The notes under the pieces were generated by a model. The model was given only the letters and a program-made list of their open reading frames with translations. It was not told where the DNA came from and did no database searches. Shown here one piece after another: positions 1-11,073 of a stretch of DNA of 64,000 bases. The stretch spans positions 1-64,000 of the forward strand of contig JADLZK010004642.1 of NCBI GenBank assembly GCA_015847255.1. Direction: 5' to 3'. The translations under genes were made by a program, and so were the position numbers. Numbering within the stretch: the stretch's first letter is position 1; each line of letters begins with the position of its first letter. The stretch is from Hyparrhenia diplandra. Its lineage: Eukaryota > Streptophyta > Magnoliopsida > Poales > Poaceae.

Positions 1-301
1 AACCGTGCCGCCGGACTCCACCTCACTGGGGTACGCTGTCAGAGCAGCTAGCCGACACAGGTTCTTCTATTTTGTATAATTGATGGTTCAATTTCTGAAT
101 CTTGTTGACGGCTTGCTATTTGGATTGGATGCACATGGCAGTGTTGATGTTGTTCGAATTTTAATATCAGATGATCTTGACTTTGATTTGTCTTTGTGAC
201 TTTTGGAGCAGCTCAGCTTTTAGTCTGCGTTCTGTGTCTTCCTAAACGTGTTCTTTAGTTAGTCTGTTCGCCGGCACTTATCTAAGCCACTGCACAATCG
301 A

Positions 302-484
302 TCAAGAGGACTCACTGGTTTGCAAGACATAAAACGCCTCTTCCATCAAATTATCACCATATGAAAATGGAGTACCAACAATAGCAATTAGAAAATCAGC
401 AGGACTCAAGCCCAAGCTGATCCTCACATCTTCACGCTCACTTTTAGCAATAAAGCTGTCAACCTGAAATGGTTCCGATGACAC
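302..484 (-). pseudogene. Glycosyltransferase (GT4-like) gene fragment
   Basis: About 60 codons on the minus strand read REDVRISLGL...AIVGTPFSYGDNLMEEA. This resembles the segment of large plant GT4-like glycosyltransferases where a basic stretch precedes an IVGS-F-Y motif followed by a helix. There is a possible splice acceptor (TTTCAG) near the start of the similarity. A stop follows directly downstream, and no other exon of such a protein is visible in the flanking sequence. I read it as an isolated exon or gene fragment. The family assignment rests on remembered motif similarity only. Confidence 0.35.
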
Positions 485-1612
485 AACAGGTTTGGTTTTG
501 TTTTGTTTTTGATTTGCTTTGCTTTTCTGTTCTTCTTACAGGCTAGGTCTCCCAGGATTCCAAGGCAGATTTCCTGAAGCGATAAGACATCAATATACAA
601 CTGAGATAATGGTTATAAAAAATGTGTGGGGCATTGTGAGGCAAAGAGTTAAAAAAGGTAAGTGTTACTTCAGCTTTACTCTATGGGATTGAGTCACATG
701 GAGGTTTGCCAAAAGCACTTCAGTACAAGATTGTTCATCTACAAAATTAAAGATCTGAGTTGTCAGCAAGTACTGGATCCACTTACACTACAAGACAGCA
801 ATTCTTAAGCAAATTTCAGAACAAAACGGCAATCAGCCTGTAACTTGCCGCTCTCAGTTTCTCTCTGGTTCTAGGCAGTCTTCACACAGCAATTCCCTGC
901 ATTCTCCTCAGCTCTAGAGGCCATTGTTTTTGCTGAACACACTCCACCACTGGTGCAAGTCCAACCCTTATGGAATTACAGCTCGATCGAGCAGCGGGAG
1001 GCTTCTGCACTGAACTTGCAGGTTAGGGGCTGCTCACATCTTCAACCCTGAACGCACTGGTTGTAGTAGATTAAACTAACATAGACAGATGAAGATTGCT
1101 CCAACGCACCGGTTGTAGTAGAACATCTGGAAAAAAAAAATGGAACAACATAAAATGCAAACACAACTATTAGACGATTTCAAAAGAAGATCGTCAGCCA
1201 GCAACACAATCGGCTAGCAGGAGGCTAAATTAAATTACAACAAGACCTTACTCCTGAAAATCTATGAAGGCTGAGCTGCAACTATACAAGAACAGGACAC
1301 AAGCTGTATTCGCGAAACAAGCTAAAAGGAAATAAACTAATGAAACAATGAATAGCAAATGATGAATTGAATAAGCTCGTTCACTAATGCTTGAAAATGA
1401 AACAACAAATATGAGATGGAATTAACCCCAAGCTGTGCTACTGCCGTGTGCTTGAAAGACAAGAACAAGGTCTAACTCTGAAGCAGCAAATGCACGAAGT
1501 GTAGCTTGTAACATTCAGATATGAGATTGATGTAACTAATAATCAATTATAAATCAGTGTAACATGATAGGACCATTCACAGTTCATTCCAATCTACAGA
1601 AGAACTGCTTAC
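485..1612. other. Intergenic or intronic DNA, nothing recognised
   Basis: AT-rich, stop-dense sequence with no recognisable domain. The phrase ggttgtagtaga occurs twice (about 1059 and 1112), a minor local duplication. If the exon at 1614-1920 is real, this stretch may be its first intron or 3' portion. Confidence 0.3.
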
Positions 1613-1613
1613 C

Positions 1614-1920
1614 TGAATGTCGCCAATGGAAGATAAGCGAGTAGCTGAGATCCTAGATCTGCTCGAGCACCGCCTCCCGCCACGTCCCACCGCACCGCTC
1701 GAGCAGGAAGTGGGCGCCTCGGCGACCGGCGCGCGACTTCTCTCCGCCATCCTTCTCCCGCCGCGTTGGACGAGGCAGGAGAGGGGCTGCGCCGCGGCGG
1801 TGTTAACAGTGGCGAATGCGTCAGGCGGCGGCCGCGGCGGAAGGTACTGCCGTACCAAAGGAACCTGGGCTGGAGCCTTGGCCTGCGCTTCGCGGCTTCA
1901 CCCACGAGCGAGCCGAGCAA
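1614..1920 (-). other. Candidate GC-rich first exon of an unplaced minus-strand gene
   Basis: A sharply bounded GC-rich block lies in AT-rich surroundings. On the minus strand it ends at a strong consensus donor (ATTCAG|GTAAGC, junction at 1613/1614), which is typical of a grass first exon or 5' UTR. Two minus frames are open through it, one beginning MVRQYLPPRPPP and the other MLGSLVGEAAKRR. Neither resembles a known protein, so the exon could be untranslated. No partner exon could be identified downstream on the minus strand. Confidence 0.3.
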
Positions 1921-2494
1921 TCAGCCGGCTGGGCAAGCTTCCGACAATATAAGCCGAGCCGAGTTACTCCCAGGTCCGAGACACGCGTCATACGTGGATG
2001 TCAGGTGCCCACTGGGGACGTACCCCACTGAATTCGCTTCTATGTGTGTCTTCCTTAATTTAAGTACCAAACTTTTCAATGTGCCTGCACAGTTCTACAT
2101 CTTTGGATGTTTCCTTCTTCCTAAATTTAATCACCTTTCATGACCATGGTCATTACGGTAGAACGACTTGCGGTTTTTGACAATCGTGCGGTTGTCAAAA
2201 GTTTAGAATTTTTCGGGTGACAATGAAATATTCTCCGTGTCAAAAGTGGAACACTCACATATTATGCTAAACTTATCCTTCCCTTCTAAGAAGGGATCAA
2301 ATAAAATCTATTTGCAACTAATTTTTACTAATCTTTTCGATTTCATGTACAATAATATGATCGATATATTTGGCCTTACCGACCCGTGCGTCTTACGAGG
2401 GTAGTTGCTAGTTATGTATATTTTTAGAGGCCCACACATTTTAGAGGCCCTGCAGCGGGTACTCCTGTGGCACATGGCCAGCGACGGCCACACA

Positions 2495-2797
2495 GGAGTA
2501 GTTACTCATATATCTCTAGATTTGTTTTTTGTTTATCGGGTTTAAGAAGATTATATACTCATATTAAGATACTCTAGATATTACTACACAAAAATTTTTC
2601 AATAGAACCCATATCTTTTTATATATTATCAAAATGTCACTACTGCCACATACTCAACGTATGTATGCATACTTAACATACATACCACCCTAAATGATCT
2701 AGCATATCATATACTCCATCCACATACACTTAGTTTCATCATATACACTTTAAATCTAGGGATATACACATATAGGGTAGCTACTCTCTAGGAGTAG
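2495..2797. repeat. MITE-like element with imperfect terminal inverted repeats
   Basis: The left end (ggagtagttactc, then ctctagattt) matches the reverse complement of the right end (ctactcctagagagtagcta, then cctagattt). The element is about 300 bp, AT-rich and non-coding. No target-site duplication could be fixed, so its superfamily is open. Confidence 0.35.
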
Positions 2798-3046
2798 AAC
2801 ATATTTTCCCTATAAACAAGGATATAGTTGTGACTAGACAACGGGCCCATGAATGTGTGAAGTTGTTTCATTACTTTCGTATGATGAAAAGTTGGTAGAA
2901 CATGGATGATGCATGTACGTCATTATAAACCCTTATAAGTACCTACAATATTGTCCTCGAGTGCCGTCTCTTATCTATTCATGTCGCACCTCCCCAAACA
3001 ATTATTCAATCCTAGGTTGAAGAGAAAGCTGTTTCTTTGGAGATCG

Positions 3047-4678
3047 ATGAATACTGTAAAGCCCCTGCTGTTAATCGTGATTTCTATTGTTGTCAATGCT
3101 GCTTGTTGTGATCCTATGGATATCGATTGCCCCAACATTTGGAACGGTAAGATTCTAGTTTCTTCAATCCATCCAAAAGATATGTTTTAATAATGTCTTC
3201 GGTCGAACTGTTTGACTTGTTACATGTAAATAGGGGAAAAAAAGTTTGATTGCATTTATGCATGAAGTGCACAGCGAGCAGTTCAATGCTGAAATCAAAA
3301 CAAATTTTGTGTCATATATGCAACCAGTGTCCAACCTTTGTATATTGCAAAATCAAAGGAAAACTAAGATCTACATATAATATATTCAATGGGACGATGC
3401 TTTAGTTCTTGTGCATTACTGCAGGTGACAAGAATGCCAGCAATACCAGTAGTGGCGTCCGGCTGACTCTGCTCCATCACCAGCATCCCATGTTCACGTT
3501 TCCAGCACCCAAGTATCCCCCACAGCATGCAAGGGCGGCTCGATGATGAGCTCTGGACCAGCAGCCGCCTCTTCTTCTTCCGTCGCCACCGCCCTCTACC
3601 AACAAACATCTCAGTGCAGGTCAGCAGTGGCGGCAAGCTATTTCTTCGTCGCCCAAATCGGCCTTGGCACCCCACCGAAAAGTACAATGTTCTAGTCGAC
3701 ACTGGCTCCTCATTCTCATGGGTCCAGTGCGAGCCATCACAATCAAAGGCAAAGCTGCTACGATCAGGACGGCCCCTCTTTGATGGCAGCAAGTCATCTA
3801 CATACCAGACTATTTCCTGCTCATCGGCGCCTTGCCTATTAGCAAGAGAAGCAACCATGTCCAACACCAACTGCATCGACCGGAACACATGTGGCTACCG
3901 AATTCAGTACTACGACTTGTCCGTATCAAACGGGTCCCTGGGCATGGACACGCTTACTGTTACCGCCGGCGCAGAGCCTCCCTGGTTCATCTTTGGCTGC
4001 AGCCAGGGGACATGAGGGTCTCTTCGGACGATACGCAGGTATCATTGGCCTTGGTTGTCATAATCTTTCCTTCGTCTCTCAGGTTGCAAAACAATCAGCT
4101 CACCACTACAGGGCCTTCTCGTACTACCTGCCGTCGCCGAGCTCAGTAGGCTACGTACAAGTGGGCTCCTACGACGAGGCTCCTTAGTCTTCACTCCAAT
4201 GTTCATCGTCGACCAACTCTACTACATTGAGCTGAGCGGCATCACCGTTGATGGAGTTCCGCTCAACTTAACTGAGGAGTCACAAGTCCGGAGTGTGCAG
4301 ATTATGTGCAACGTCGACCTGGGGTCACCGTTCTCGGTGGTGCCCCGCCATGTGTTTGATAAGCTGAGCGACGCAGTGGCCCAAGAGATACAAGGATATG
4401 AGCGGGTGGTCACCATGCCCTGGTGCTTCGATCCACTTCCTCCACTGAAGAAAGTGGTGCCAACAGTGGAGATGTGGTTCAGAGGTGGAGTGCGGCTCGA
4501 ATTGGATGAAAGCAAACTCATGTCCGAGCCGGAGCCGTGGGATAATGGTGGGGAGGATTTGCTTACAGCTTGAGCGAGGCAGCGACGGTTTCTACATGCT
4601 AGGAGTCAGCAAGTCAAGATGCTATATTTGGTCCAGGACCTGGAGAAATCTAGGATGGGCTTTTCCAAAACTGGTTGA
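3047..4678 (+). pseudogene. A1 aspartic protease (nepenthesin-like), frame-disrupted
   Basis: Exon 1 (3047-3146) encodes a signal-peptide-like start (MNTVKPLLLIVISIVVNAA) and ends at AACG|GTAAGA. Exon 2 starts at 3425 after ATTACTGCAG and stays in phase, giving a propeptide-like stretch up to a stop near 3541. Family landmarks follow in shifting frames: FFVAQIGLGTPPK, then the active-site VDTGSSFSWVQCEP (about 3694), GLFGRYAGIIGLG (about 4017), YYIELSGITVDGVPL (about 4220), a second lobe VDLGSPFSVVP (about 4313) where a catalytic Asp is expected, and a C-terminal MLYLVQDLEKSRMGF ending at 4678. At least four frame changes separate these blocks. Such enzymes are secreted or vacuolar endopeptidases. 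This copy cannot make one unless the indels are sequence errors. Confidence 0.75.
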
Positions 4679-4938
4679 TGATCAACCAACTGCCACGCCT
4701 GATTTCATATCGCCAACTATAATAAAACAAAATTGTGCGTGGTTGAAGCTTCTAATATGTAGTTTTTTCCCAGTTATTTATTCCTTTATTTTCAGTACTG
4801 TCCAGTGTGAGTACAAACCACTATTATTTCCCAGGATTATTGGGGATCGATCTTGATGAGTAGTAGTACTAGTAATCTTTATCAGCTTCTGTTATTTTAA
4901 CATATTGGTTACCATTGTCGGTGATTGTTCAATGCTAT

Positions 4939-6007
4939 CACTACTATAGAATTGTCCATCACTGCCGGACTCTAACTCCTCTTCTTTGCCAAAAATGAAC
5001 CCGGCGAGAACCCCCGGTAGTGATGTGGGGTTGAAACACTACGGTTCAAAACACCGGCGTGATTTGAGGAGAGACTGCCGGTTTGATAGCAAAAAACCGG
5101 CAGCTGTCACCGAACTTTCTTGTCGGGTGATCCATGGACCGACAGCATTTTTGATCCAAGCAATGCGGTTCGGAAGTCATCGGCAGAGTTGATATTGAGA
5201 GCATTGTCGGGCTTTAACGAACCGGACAGAATTGAGGGCATAACACTATCGGGTTAGATTGTGCCGGCAAAGATATCGAAAGAGCTAACAATGTCGGTTT
5301 ACTTTGGACCCGTCGGTGAACTTACGTGAACACTATCGGCTGATTTCAACCCCGAAAGGTGTTGTTTAGAGTGGACACTATCGGTTGGTTAATGCAACCA
5401 ACAGTGATGATCCTAGCAAAACTTGACTATTGGAGGCCCTTGATTCAAATAAAGAACTTGTCAACTACAAAGTTTCATAAATTTTCGAGATCTGTAATTT
5501 TTTTTCATTTAGAATGTTTCTCCATCCGAGATCGTTTACAAAATTTGAATTTCAAATTTGAGAGATTTAAACATAGTTTTTGCATCACAAGATGATTTCA
5601 AATAAAAAGTTGTTAACTAAAAAGTTTTATAACTTTTGAGATCTACAACTCTCATTTAGGAAGTTTTTCCATTAGTGGTCGTTTGGAAAATTCAAATTTT
5701 AAACTTTAGACTTCAAACCCCCACATTTTGAGGCATCAAATAAAATGAAATGAAAAGTTGTTAACGACAAAGATTCATAACTTTTCAAAATCTAGAATTT
5801 TTATTTAGGTCATTTTTTCATCCGAGATCATTTTTAAATTTTTTTAGTGTCTCGTTTTAGTATTCGGACGTCTATTTGTAGAGGTGACTCGTAACAAAAT
5901 TGCCCCTACAAATCATTTGTAAGGGCGGCTGGTGCAGTGAGGTCTCGAAACACTATAGTGGTTGTTGGTGATGAGCCACCCCTAGAAAATTGAGGTGTTC
6001 TGTAGTG
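4939..6007. mobile_element. Non-autonomous CACTA (En/Spm) element
   Basis: The element begins CACTACTATAGAA and ends TGTAGTG, the hallmark CACTA termini. The first 450 bp carry many copies of short subterminal motifs (ACTGCCGG, CACTATCGG and variants). The middle (about 5440-5830) consists of degenerate tandem units of the type 'aaagttgttaac...aaattcaaattt...catccgag..cgttt', a common filler of grass CACTA elements. The 3' end has the paired phrases gagccacccct / aagggcggct. No transposase ORF is present. The flanking trinucleotides (TAT and ATT) do not match, so the target duplication has decayed or the two ends belong to different copies. Confidence 0.6.
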
Positions 6008-7515
6008 ATTCTCAGCGTGTTCGTACGAAGACTTGTTCGTGCGCGGCCGTGCGGACACCGACACACAGCCAAATTAAACTGAGCCGCGAACGTACCAGAG
6101 CGTGCGCAATGTGCTCCGTTCCACGGTTCCACCCCGTGCGTCTGCATGCCAAGTGTGAAGCGAATGGAGCGCTGGAGCTGCAGTCCTGCGATGCAACTGG
6201 AGAGACAGGGACATTTCGTCCGAGGTTCAGCTGCCCCGACGGTTCAGAGCTGTTGGCGTCGTGATCGTGAATCGACTGCTCTGGATTTCTCGGAGGAAGT
6301 TACTGGCTGTAGCTGCACGAGGGATGGAGCTTGGATCGATCATTGCCCGTTGCTTGATCATGCATACTGCGCCATCGCTGATCAACCCTAGCCGGCCGAT
6401 TGTTGATGCAATGGCAGTCGTTCTCAAGTTTCTCTTCTCTTCTCTGATGAATATAGCAGAGAGGATCTTGACTTGTTGAGCGATTGCAGTTTCGTGAAGC
6501 TTTTTGTCTTGAAAAAGTGAAAAGCAGAAAGGATCTTGGGCCACGCAATGAGTAGTCTTCGTCTCTTGGCATATTCCTTGAAGCTGATTGAGTTATCCTG
6601 TGATAAACTAATGACCTAACCAACGATGCAAATAAAATGGGCTTTTGCTGAACTTTGTGAACCATTGTTTTTCCCATGCATGCTTCCTTTTTCCAAATCT
6701 ATCGTTGTCGGCCATGATAACCTAAAAAACACCCAGTGCCACCTCAAGAAGGTAATTAAAAACAAGGGTTTATAATAAGTCAGACGTTGCATGAGAGGGA
6801 GGCGAGGAACGAATATGCCGTTTCCACGAGGACTGGAGGATGCCAAAGCCAAACTATGCATTGGCTTGCACGAGGACGCGATGGAGCACAGGAGCAGATG
6901 GGAAAACAGAGATGAAGAACACAGGAATGGCCGGATTCATGTTTAATCCTGGGCTCCCCGTCCTCTCCCTTTGCAATGCGTTCTCCAGTCAGATTTGGCC
7001 TCCTTTTCGCTGGCCGCCGTCCGTTTCGCCCGCGATTCCTTCGGTGGCAACCGGTGGCTAGCACATGCCGGCCGGCCGACATCCCGATTCGCAGCTGCTG
7101 GCTGCTAGCTGCAGCTGGCTAGCTAGTGATCCTCCTCTCCTCATAGGTCAAGAACTTCGTCGCTGACGACGCACACCGTACGTACGCACCCACACGAGTG
7201 TTTAACTGTTTATATACTCATTTTTCAGCAATCAGGACTAGTACACTACTAGTATAATACTATACATTCTAAAGTCCATCAATATTATATGTTTTTGCAA
7301 AAGTCGTCGTTGCATTGTTAACTGAGGATTCTCTCAAGCTTTGCACTGAAGATGCTGTATGTTTGCCCAAATGTAGTTTGGTTTAAGTTAGAACACTCCA
7401 CGTAAAAAAACTAATCAGTCACACGTACGCTCCAACTAACTGCCCTTGTTATCTCTATAATAAAAAACTCGTCGTTATTAGTCAGCCGATTGACAAGTTC
7501 ATCAGATTGGAAATG
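6008..7515. other. Intergenic region, nothing firmly recognised
   Basis: Mixed composition with short overlapping ORFs on both strands (100-125 codons) that share no motif with known families. Around 7070-7200 there are GC-rich palindromic runs (gccggccggc, ctagctagc). I see no gene here. Confidence 0.3.
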
Positions 7516-7520
7516 GCAGT

Positions 7521-8444
7521 TGCTGACATGAACCTAGGATTTCACGCCAAACACAATCGGGAGGCCTTGGACGCTTCACCGGCGTTGCACACAACCTGAA
7601 GCGCCGAACACCATTAGCCAGATCGGGCCACCTAACGATCAAGAGATCGCTAGGGCCGATGTAGAGCTTGGTGACGGAAGAACCTCCTCAACGCACCTCC
7701 TCCGTGAAGACCCTGGCCGAGGACGCTATGAGACGCGTAGGGGTGTCCTAGGACCAGCAAGGCCGCCTAGCTTGGACGTAATTTAAGAACGCGGAGATCG
7801 CCGCTTTAATAGCGTGATAGAGGGTTGAAGGAAGAAGATGACCTACAAACGGGACAATGGGGTAGATTGATTGTCGATTGATGTAGATGGGATCAAATCG
7901 CCATGAACTCTTTATTATATAGAGGAGGGTGGTCTTATCCTTTAAGAACCGGCCCTTGGACTTTCCAAGCCTCAAAAACCGATCACCAAAACACGATTGG
8001 AAACAAATCGGTTCGATCTCGCATGGATTCCCAGCCCGCCGGGCTGACCGGATGGCCGGACGGGCTGACCGGACGCGACCGTCGCGGAAGGCCCGGATCG
8101 ATTCCAAAGTAGCAATAAACGCACTACAAAATCGGCCCCGCCGACCGACCGGACGCTTGACCGCTACTGGCCGCTGACCGACGCGACTGGTCCTGGCCGA
8201 CGCCTTGAATTGGGGCCCGACGGCCGGGCCGACTGACCGACGCGTGGGGGAGTGATCGAGGTCCGTGACGGCCCCGTCACTTCCGTGAGCCCCTTTGATC
8301 GTCAAAAATACTTAGATAGCCCCTTTTGATCTTCCCGAAAAAATAGCTAAGTCTGAAAATTTACCTGACTCTTGAACCTCAAAAATATGGCTAAGTCTGA
8401 AATTTTTAAAATATCTTAGACCAAACCATTTTTAGGTGTCAACA
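7521..8444 (-). mobile_element. Solo LTR (924 bp) with perfect 5-bp TSD
   Basis: The segment starts TGCTGACA and ends TGTCAACA, giving TG...CA termini with an inverted terminal repeat. It is flanked by identical GCAGT pentamers (7516-7520 and 8445-8449). Read on the minus strand it begins TGTTGACACC, a common grass LTR start, and contains a TATA-like box (CTCTATATAATAAAG, about 7910-7925). No internal retrotransposon sequence adjoins it, so it is the product of LTR-LTR recombination. The 185-codon ORF on the minus strand at 7748-8305 is LTR sequence, not a gene. Confidence 0.85.
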
Positions 8445-8783
8445 GCAGTACACAGAGATGTCACAGTCACCTCTGAATCAGCCGCCGTCCGTTAAAAAAA
8501 AGAACACCTCTGAATCAGCCGCCGTCCATTCCGGCAGTTTTAACAGGTCGGGCACGCACGGAGGAGCGAGATTTTTATAACGTATAGGTATAGCATGGCT
8601 ATATAGTATATACAGAAAATTCTCCTGCTTTGGTCGTAGAGTTGTAGAGAAAGACATGAAAAAGTTTTTGAGAACCCAACTGCCTGCCGTCTCTGTAGAG
8701 AAAGATACCAGTTTTGGTGGCCGGCAGTTAGTCGCGAAGAGTTCCCCACCGGAGACGAGGAATCTCCCGAGGCGCCGCGGGCC

Positions 8784-8790
8784 TATAAAT
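8784..8790 (+). promoter_or_regulatory. TATA box of the small secreted-peptide gene
   Basis: TATAAAT sits in a GC-rich context about 210 bp upstream of the first ATG at 8996. The spacing is consistent with a transcription start near 8815. Confidence 0.5.
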
Positions 8791-8995
8791 TCAGCGCGGC
8801 GCTCGGCCCCATCGCCACCACCAAAGCAGGAGCCTGTCTGCAGCAGAAGCAGGTGCGGTGCCGTGCCGTGCCGCCGACTATAACAGTGCAGACCGAGCCA
8901 GGCCACTCTTCCAGCTTCCAAGTTCCAAAACGACCAGAGGTCCAGAGCAGAGCAAGCAACGCCAGCCGATCACCACCTCGACGTCCAGCAATCCA

Positions 8996-9320
8996 ATGGG
9001 TTCACGCGGCGGCAGCAAGGCGCCCGCGCGTCGTCGTCGCTGCGGCTCGTGTGGGCGTGCCTTGCGCTGTGCCTGCTCCTGCTGCTGTCTCGCTGCACGC
9101 CATGCGACGGCCGGAAGCTGCTGACGGAGGCCGGAAAGGAAGGCGGCAAGAAGGTGATGTCCTTTGGAGGGCGACCTGGTGCTCAGAGTGCCACCACCAC
9201 CGAGCGTCGTCGTCGTCGGCGGGAGACTGGGGTTGCGGCCCCGGTGCCGAGGGGTTTGCTGCCGCCGGCAGGGCCGCGCGGTTGATGGGGTCCGTGCCCA
9301 GTCCTGGCGTCGGGCACTAG
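8996..9320 (+). pseudogene. Secreted signalling-peptide precursor (CEP/PIP-like), frame-disrupted
   Basis: The start MGSRGGSKAPA is in one frame. A signal peptide (LVWACLALCLLLLLSRC) and the conserved-looking RKLLTEAGKEGGKKVMS lie in a second. An EGDLVLRVPPPPS-type linker is in a third, and the C-terminus AARLMGSVPSPGVGH ends at the stop at 9320. The architecture is that of plant post-translationally processed peptide hormones: a short precursor with an N-terminal signal, a variable middle and a proline-rich C-terminal peptide ending in PGxGH. The terminal motif resembles both PIP/PIPL (SGPSxxGxGH) and CEP (SPGxGH) peptides. Removing one or two bases at about 9033, 9163 and 9205 would restore one frame. 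It is either a recently dead gene or a live gene with base-calling errors. Confidence 0.5.
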
Positions 9321-11073
9321 CCTCAGCTCACTGCTGCCTGCTGATGCAGTCGTGCTCGTGTACCAAAAAGTGTGCAGCGATCCGATCCAAAAAATGTTAG
9401 TACATGCTACTGCTATTTTGTACGTTTTCCTTTTTTCTTCAGTTCTTGAGAGATATAAAACAAAGCATGGCAATGATAATGCATCCAAAATGTTGAAAAG
9501 AGTCGAATAAGGTGTGTTTGTTCCCGGCCAAGCTGAAAACAGTGTAAAATTTCGTCATGCCTGTAAAAAGTGTAATGCGATGCGCTAGACAACACTGCTT
9601 CGACGACGTCGGCGTCAGAGCACAGTTGTTCAGTAGCGTTGTGCTCGACCTTTGCGTTATTTTGGCACGGCGTGCTAAAAATTGTTGTCTTGTTCCTGGA
9701 TGAATAAACACGTGCTATACTGTGAGGCGGCACCCTCCTTCTACAGGCAGAGACAATACACGATCAGGACAGGGCAAGATATGACATCCCCGTGCGCATC
9801 ACTATGAGCAGTTCGCTTGGTCAAACAAAGATTTTGATTTTCTAAGATCTTTTTAATGACTCACAATTTGGGATGAAGGAGTAATTAACGTATTTCGCCC
9901 CTGGTAGCCTTCGCTTGAAGGTATTTTATGCTAAATAGGGTAAAATAAAACTACTTACTTGAGAGGCTTTTAAAAACACGCCTCACAAAAAAGTGTGGAT
10001 GGGAGACGGACTTGAAATAGCAAAATTCTCTTAGCTCTCACTCTGTTTTAATAGTCTTTGCATTGCTGCGAGAGCACGTTTCAAAACGCTTTCACTAGTG
10101 AAGGGGAGCTATGCGAAAACATGATCTTAGTTATTGTGAACTACGACCACAAACACACAAAAAAACTGAACCGCATGCTTAAGGTGTGGACAAAGGGAAT
10201 AGAACACAAATTGTTTTTGGCCTTTGTTCAAGTCTAATAAAATAGAATACACATTCGTTGGCTCTAGCCGGCCGTTGGCCTGATGGCTGACCTTTTTTCG
10301 GCCGAAATAGATGAATGAATCCATCAGAAACACAACAACACAAACTCTTCTCCATTCATTTCACCACACACCACACGCGCCCTTTCTGGATCAAGGTTCT
10401 TCAAGCAAATACCAGTGACACTGATGGCCAAATCAAGGTTCTTCAAGTTCATGTTTTCAGCAGTATTTTCCCCCCTAATTTGCTCCAGAATTTCCACCCA
10501 TCTAGTCCTCCTAGCAATTACTAGCCATACAGCCACCCTCCAATATTTCAAGGTGCTCATTAATAAGGAAATTGGGAGCCAAACTACTCCAACTAGCTAT
10601 CACAATTTTTTTGGGGGAACATAACTAGCTGTCACAAGTTAGTATGCTATCCAGTAATCCTCGGCTGAGGTTGTAGCCAACAGTTCTTCCCATGGGCCAT
10701 AGATCGGAGTCAGCTTCTCATTCGGTAGGATCGATGTGATGACCTTATGTATATCGCATAAATGGTTAAAAAAACGTATCAAACGATTGCCATAGGAGAA
10801 TAAGTTGTTATTAAGACAACTAGTTCCTCAAAAAATTTTTATACAAAAAATAAGACAACTAGTTGTAACGGACGACATATGAGCCTTCAAATTTATTCAT
10901 AGTGACCAAAATAGTAGGCCATTTTTTTTTTTTGGACTATATACACTTCACTCGTTGGGAAGATATCTACTGAACCACAGCTATATGTCTACGGTAATCA
11001 TGCAATATATACAGTGGTATCATCATCTTCTCGAAATGATATATATACAGTTGTATCCAGAGCTGGGGAGACG
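9321..11073. other. Intergenic region, nothing recognised
   Basis: AT-rich with short ORFs only. The phrase atcaaggttcttcaag occurs twice (about 10390 and 10432), a minor duplication. I see no domain, RNA gene or transposon end. Confidence 0.3.

Noticed and set aside
5359..5595. 78-codon ORF rich in aromatic and basic residues
   Set aside because: Internal filler repeats of the CACTA element.
7748..8305. 185-codon minus-strand ORF
   Set aside because: Lies wholly inside a solo LTR with perfect target duplication; no domain.
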